Source: Bacillota bacterium (GTDB lineage: Bacteria > Bacillota > Dethiobacteria > DTU022 > UBA8154). Taken from it: 53,386 bases of DNA. Shown here piece after piece: positions 52,006-53,386 of this stretch (positions are counted from its first letter, which is position 1; each line of letters opens with the position of its first letter). The translations under genes were made by a program, and so were the position numbers. The stretch spans positions 1 through 53,386 of the forward strand of contig JAAYRR010000066.1 of NCBI GenBank assembly GCA_012518675.1, in the 5' to 3' direction. Under the pieces are notes generated by a model, which was given only the letters and a program-made list of their open reading frames with translations, did not search any database and was not told where the DNA came from.

Positions 52006-53386
52006 ATGGATCAAGCCCGGATTGTTATGGTTTCACCTCTTCCAGAGCTTACCAGATTGGCCCGCCAAATTTCACGCGAAATAAATTTTGAGATGGGCAT
52101 AGTAGAGGCTTATCTGGATAAAGGGGTAGAGTTGGGTAAAAAACTTGAACAATCCGGCGTGGAACTGGTTATTAGCCGGGGTCCGACAGGCGTGCTGCTA
52201 AAAAAGGAACTTTCTATTCCGGTAATTTTGATGCAGATTACCAGTTTTGACATCGCCTTGGCGTTAAACAGGGCCAAAGGGCTGGGCCAAAAAATTGCCT
52301 ACTTTGATCACATTAAACGCAAGGGTATCTATGACTTTCAAAGCATTGCTGAAATTCTTTCCCTGGAAAGCTTACAATATTACTTCTACCATAATGCCAA
52401 GGAACTAGAGGATCAAATTGTGGAAGCCCGTGAAAAGGGCATTGAGGCAGTGGTAGCTTCAGGTATTTGTGTTACTCGCATGGCCCGGGAACAGGGTATG
52501 GAAGGCGTGATGATCTTTTCTTCACGGGAATCTATTGTTGATGCTCTGGAACGGGCGCGGGACGTCATCTTCATACGTCAGAAAGACAGGGAAAAAACAG
52601 AATTTTTGACAACAATTATTGATCACACCCATGACGGCGTGATTGCCGTTAACAAAAAATGTTTGCTGACCCATTTCAATTCTGCAGCTGAAAAAGCTTT
52701 TAACATTCCGGCCGGTAATGTGGTGGGAAAAAAAATTAAGGAAGTTCCGGTTCCCCTGCTCCAAAGTTTTTTCCAAAACCCTGGACCGGCCAAAGGTGTA
52801 GTGCAGAACATCGAAGACAGACAGATTGTCTTTAACCACATGCCCATACATATGGATGGGGAACCTTTAGGGGCAGTGGTTACCTTTCAAAGCGTGGACA
52901 AGATTCAAAATTTAGAGGTTGCCATCCGCAAAAAACTTCATGCCGACTGTTTAACAGCACGCTATAACTTCAATGACCTCATCGGTTCTTCTACCGAATT
53001 CAGAAAAGCGGTATCACGTGCCCGGAAATGCGCCTGTGCAGACTCTCCTGTCCTGGTAACCGGGGAAAAGGGGACAGGCCGGAAATCCTTTGCCCACAGC
53101 ATTCATACTGCCAGTTTGCGCCATAAAGGACCTTTTGTAATTATAAACTGTGCCAGCATACCCGAGGAACAGCTGGAAAGTGAGCTGTTCGGTTATGAAG
53201 AAGGGACCTTTACAGGTGTCCGCAAGGGCGCAAAACAGGGGCTTTTTGAACTGGCACACAACGGCACAATTGTAATCGACGAAATTTCTGAACTTTCTCT
53301 TACCCTACAATCCAATCTGCTGCGTGTTCTTCAGGAAAAAGTTGTCCGCCGAATTGGCGGGGAACGCCTTATCCCTGTGAACGTAC
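52006..53386 (+). CDS. PrpR-type sigma-54-dependent activator, 3' partial
   Basis: The frame is open from ATG 52006 to the window edge (460 residues). An N-terminal PrpR sensor domain (about 1-185, with ISRGPTGVLLKK) is followed by a PAS domain (about 195-300) and the start of the AAA+ domain of sigma-54 activators (from about 320: LIGSST, NCASIPEE, ELFGYEEG, VIDEISEL). Two key motifs deviate: Walker A reads GEKGTGRK, with Arg where the catalytic Lys is expected, and the sigma-54 contact loop reads GTFTGV instead of GAFTGA. The DNA-binding end is outside the window. PrpR-like sensors usually respond to small carboxylic acids; the effector here is unknown. Confidence 0.88.
   Translation, partial: MDQARIVMVSPLPELTRLARQISREINFEMGIVEAYLDKGVELGKKLEQSGVELVISRGPTGVLLKKELSIPVILMQITSFDIALALNRAKGLGQKIAYFDHIKRKGIYDFQSIAEILSLESLQYYFYHNAKELEDQIVEAREKGIEAVVASGICVTRMAREQGMEGVMIFSSRESIVDALERARDVIFIRQKDREKTEFLTTIIDHTHDGVIAVNKKCLLTHFNSAAEKAFNIPAGNVVGKKIKEVPVPLLQSFFQNPGPAKGVVQNIEDRQIVFNHMPIHMDGEPLGAVVTFQSVDKIQNLEVAIRKKLHADCLTARYNFNDLIGSSTEFRKAVSRARKCACADSPVLVTGEKGTGRKSFAHSIHTASLRHKGPFVIINCASIPEEQLESELFGYEEGTFTGVRKGAKQGLFELAHNGTIVIDEISELSLTLQSNLLRVLQEKVVRRIGGERLIPVNV

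Noticed and set aside
1-53386. CRISPR arrays, complete insertion sequences and rRNA genes
   Set aside because: No regularly spaced repeats, no transposase with terminal inverted repeats, and no rRNA-like sequence was found.

Overview
The window comes from the chromosome of an anaerobic, endospore-forming Firmicute, most likely a Peptococcaceae-like member of class Clostridia. The evidence is a dense set of sporulation genes (spoVT, spoVB-like, spoIID-like, yabP, yabQ, spoIIE), Gram-positive regulatory RNAs (a T-box and a tetrahydrofolate riboswitch), formate-tetrahydrofolate ligase, a pair of BadF/BcrA-type activases and strong AGGAGG-type ribosome binding sites. TTG start codons are unusually common. 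The species cannot be fixed from the sequence alone.

Bases 1-9277 hold a phage-defence operon with the gene set of a type 4 BREX system. In order these are a PAPS-reductase-family protein with an Fe-S domain and a DUF4007-like tail (5' truncated by the window edge), a giant BrxC/PglY-type P-loop ATPase, PglZ, and a short-form BrxL ATPase. Codon use differs from the rest of the window (many AGG arginine codons), and the operon ends in about 1.1 kb of gene-poor sequence beside a tRNA-His/tRNA-Gln pair, so it looks like an inserted island.

Bases 10.4-12.9 kb carry tRNA-His, tRNA-Gln and tRNA-Leu and two adjacent minus-strand activases of the 2-hydroxyacyl-CoA dehydratase/benzoyl-CoA reductase kind. 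Bases 13.0-31.6 kb are the classic spoVT-to-ftsH region known from Bacillus: PpiC/PrsA lipoprotein, spoVT, spoVB/yabM, mazG, spoIID-like, yabP, yabQ, divIC, yabR, spoIIE, tilS, hpt, ftsH. Three things differ: yabO is missing at its usual place, an MFS/DUF441/comA block is inserted after a shortened mazG, and spoIIE is inverted with its own Spo0A-type promoter (21-base spacer).

Bases 31.9-35.5 kb are one-carbon and cofactor genes: fhs, a THF riboswitch controlling a folT-like ECF S component, and coaX. Bases 35.7-43.2 kb are a ten-gene Mrp-type cation/proton antiporter operon, in which MrpA is split into small MbhD/MbhE-like proteins and separate antiporter-like subunits. Bases 43.3-47.1 kb are cobalamin genes (cbiB, cobU, cobD and a cobQ lacking its glutaminase domain). 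A minus-strand amidohydrolase and a ZIP metal transporter follow. The right end has a tryptophan T-box in front of a TrpB2-type synthase, a long-form hisG, and the start of a PrpR-type sigma-54 activator cut by the window edge.

All calls are from reading the sequence and recalled family features; no database search was run.
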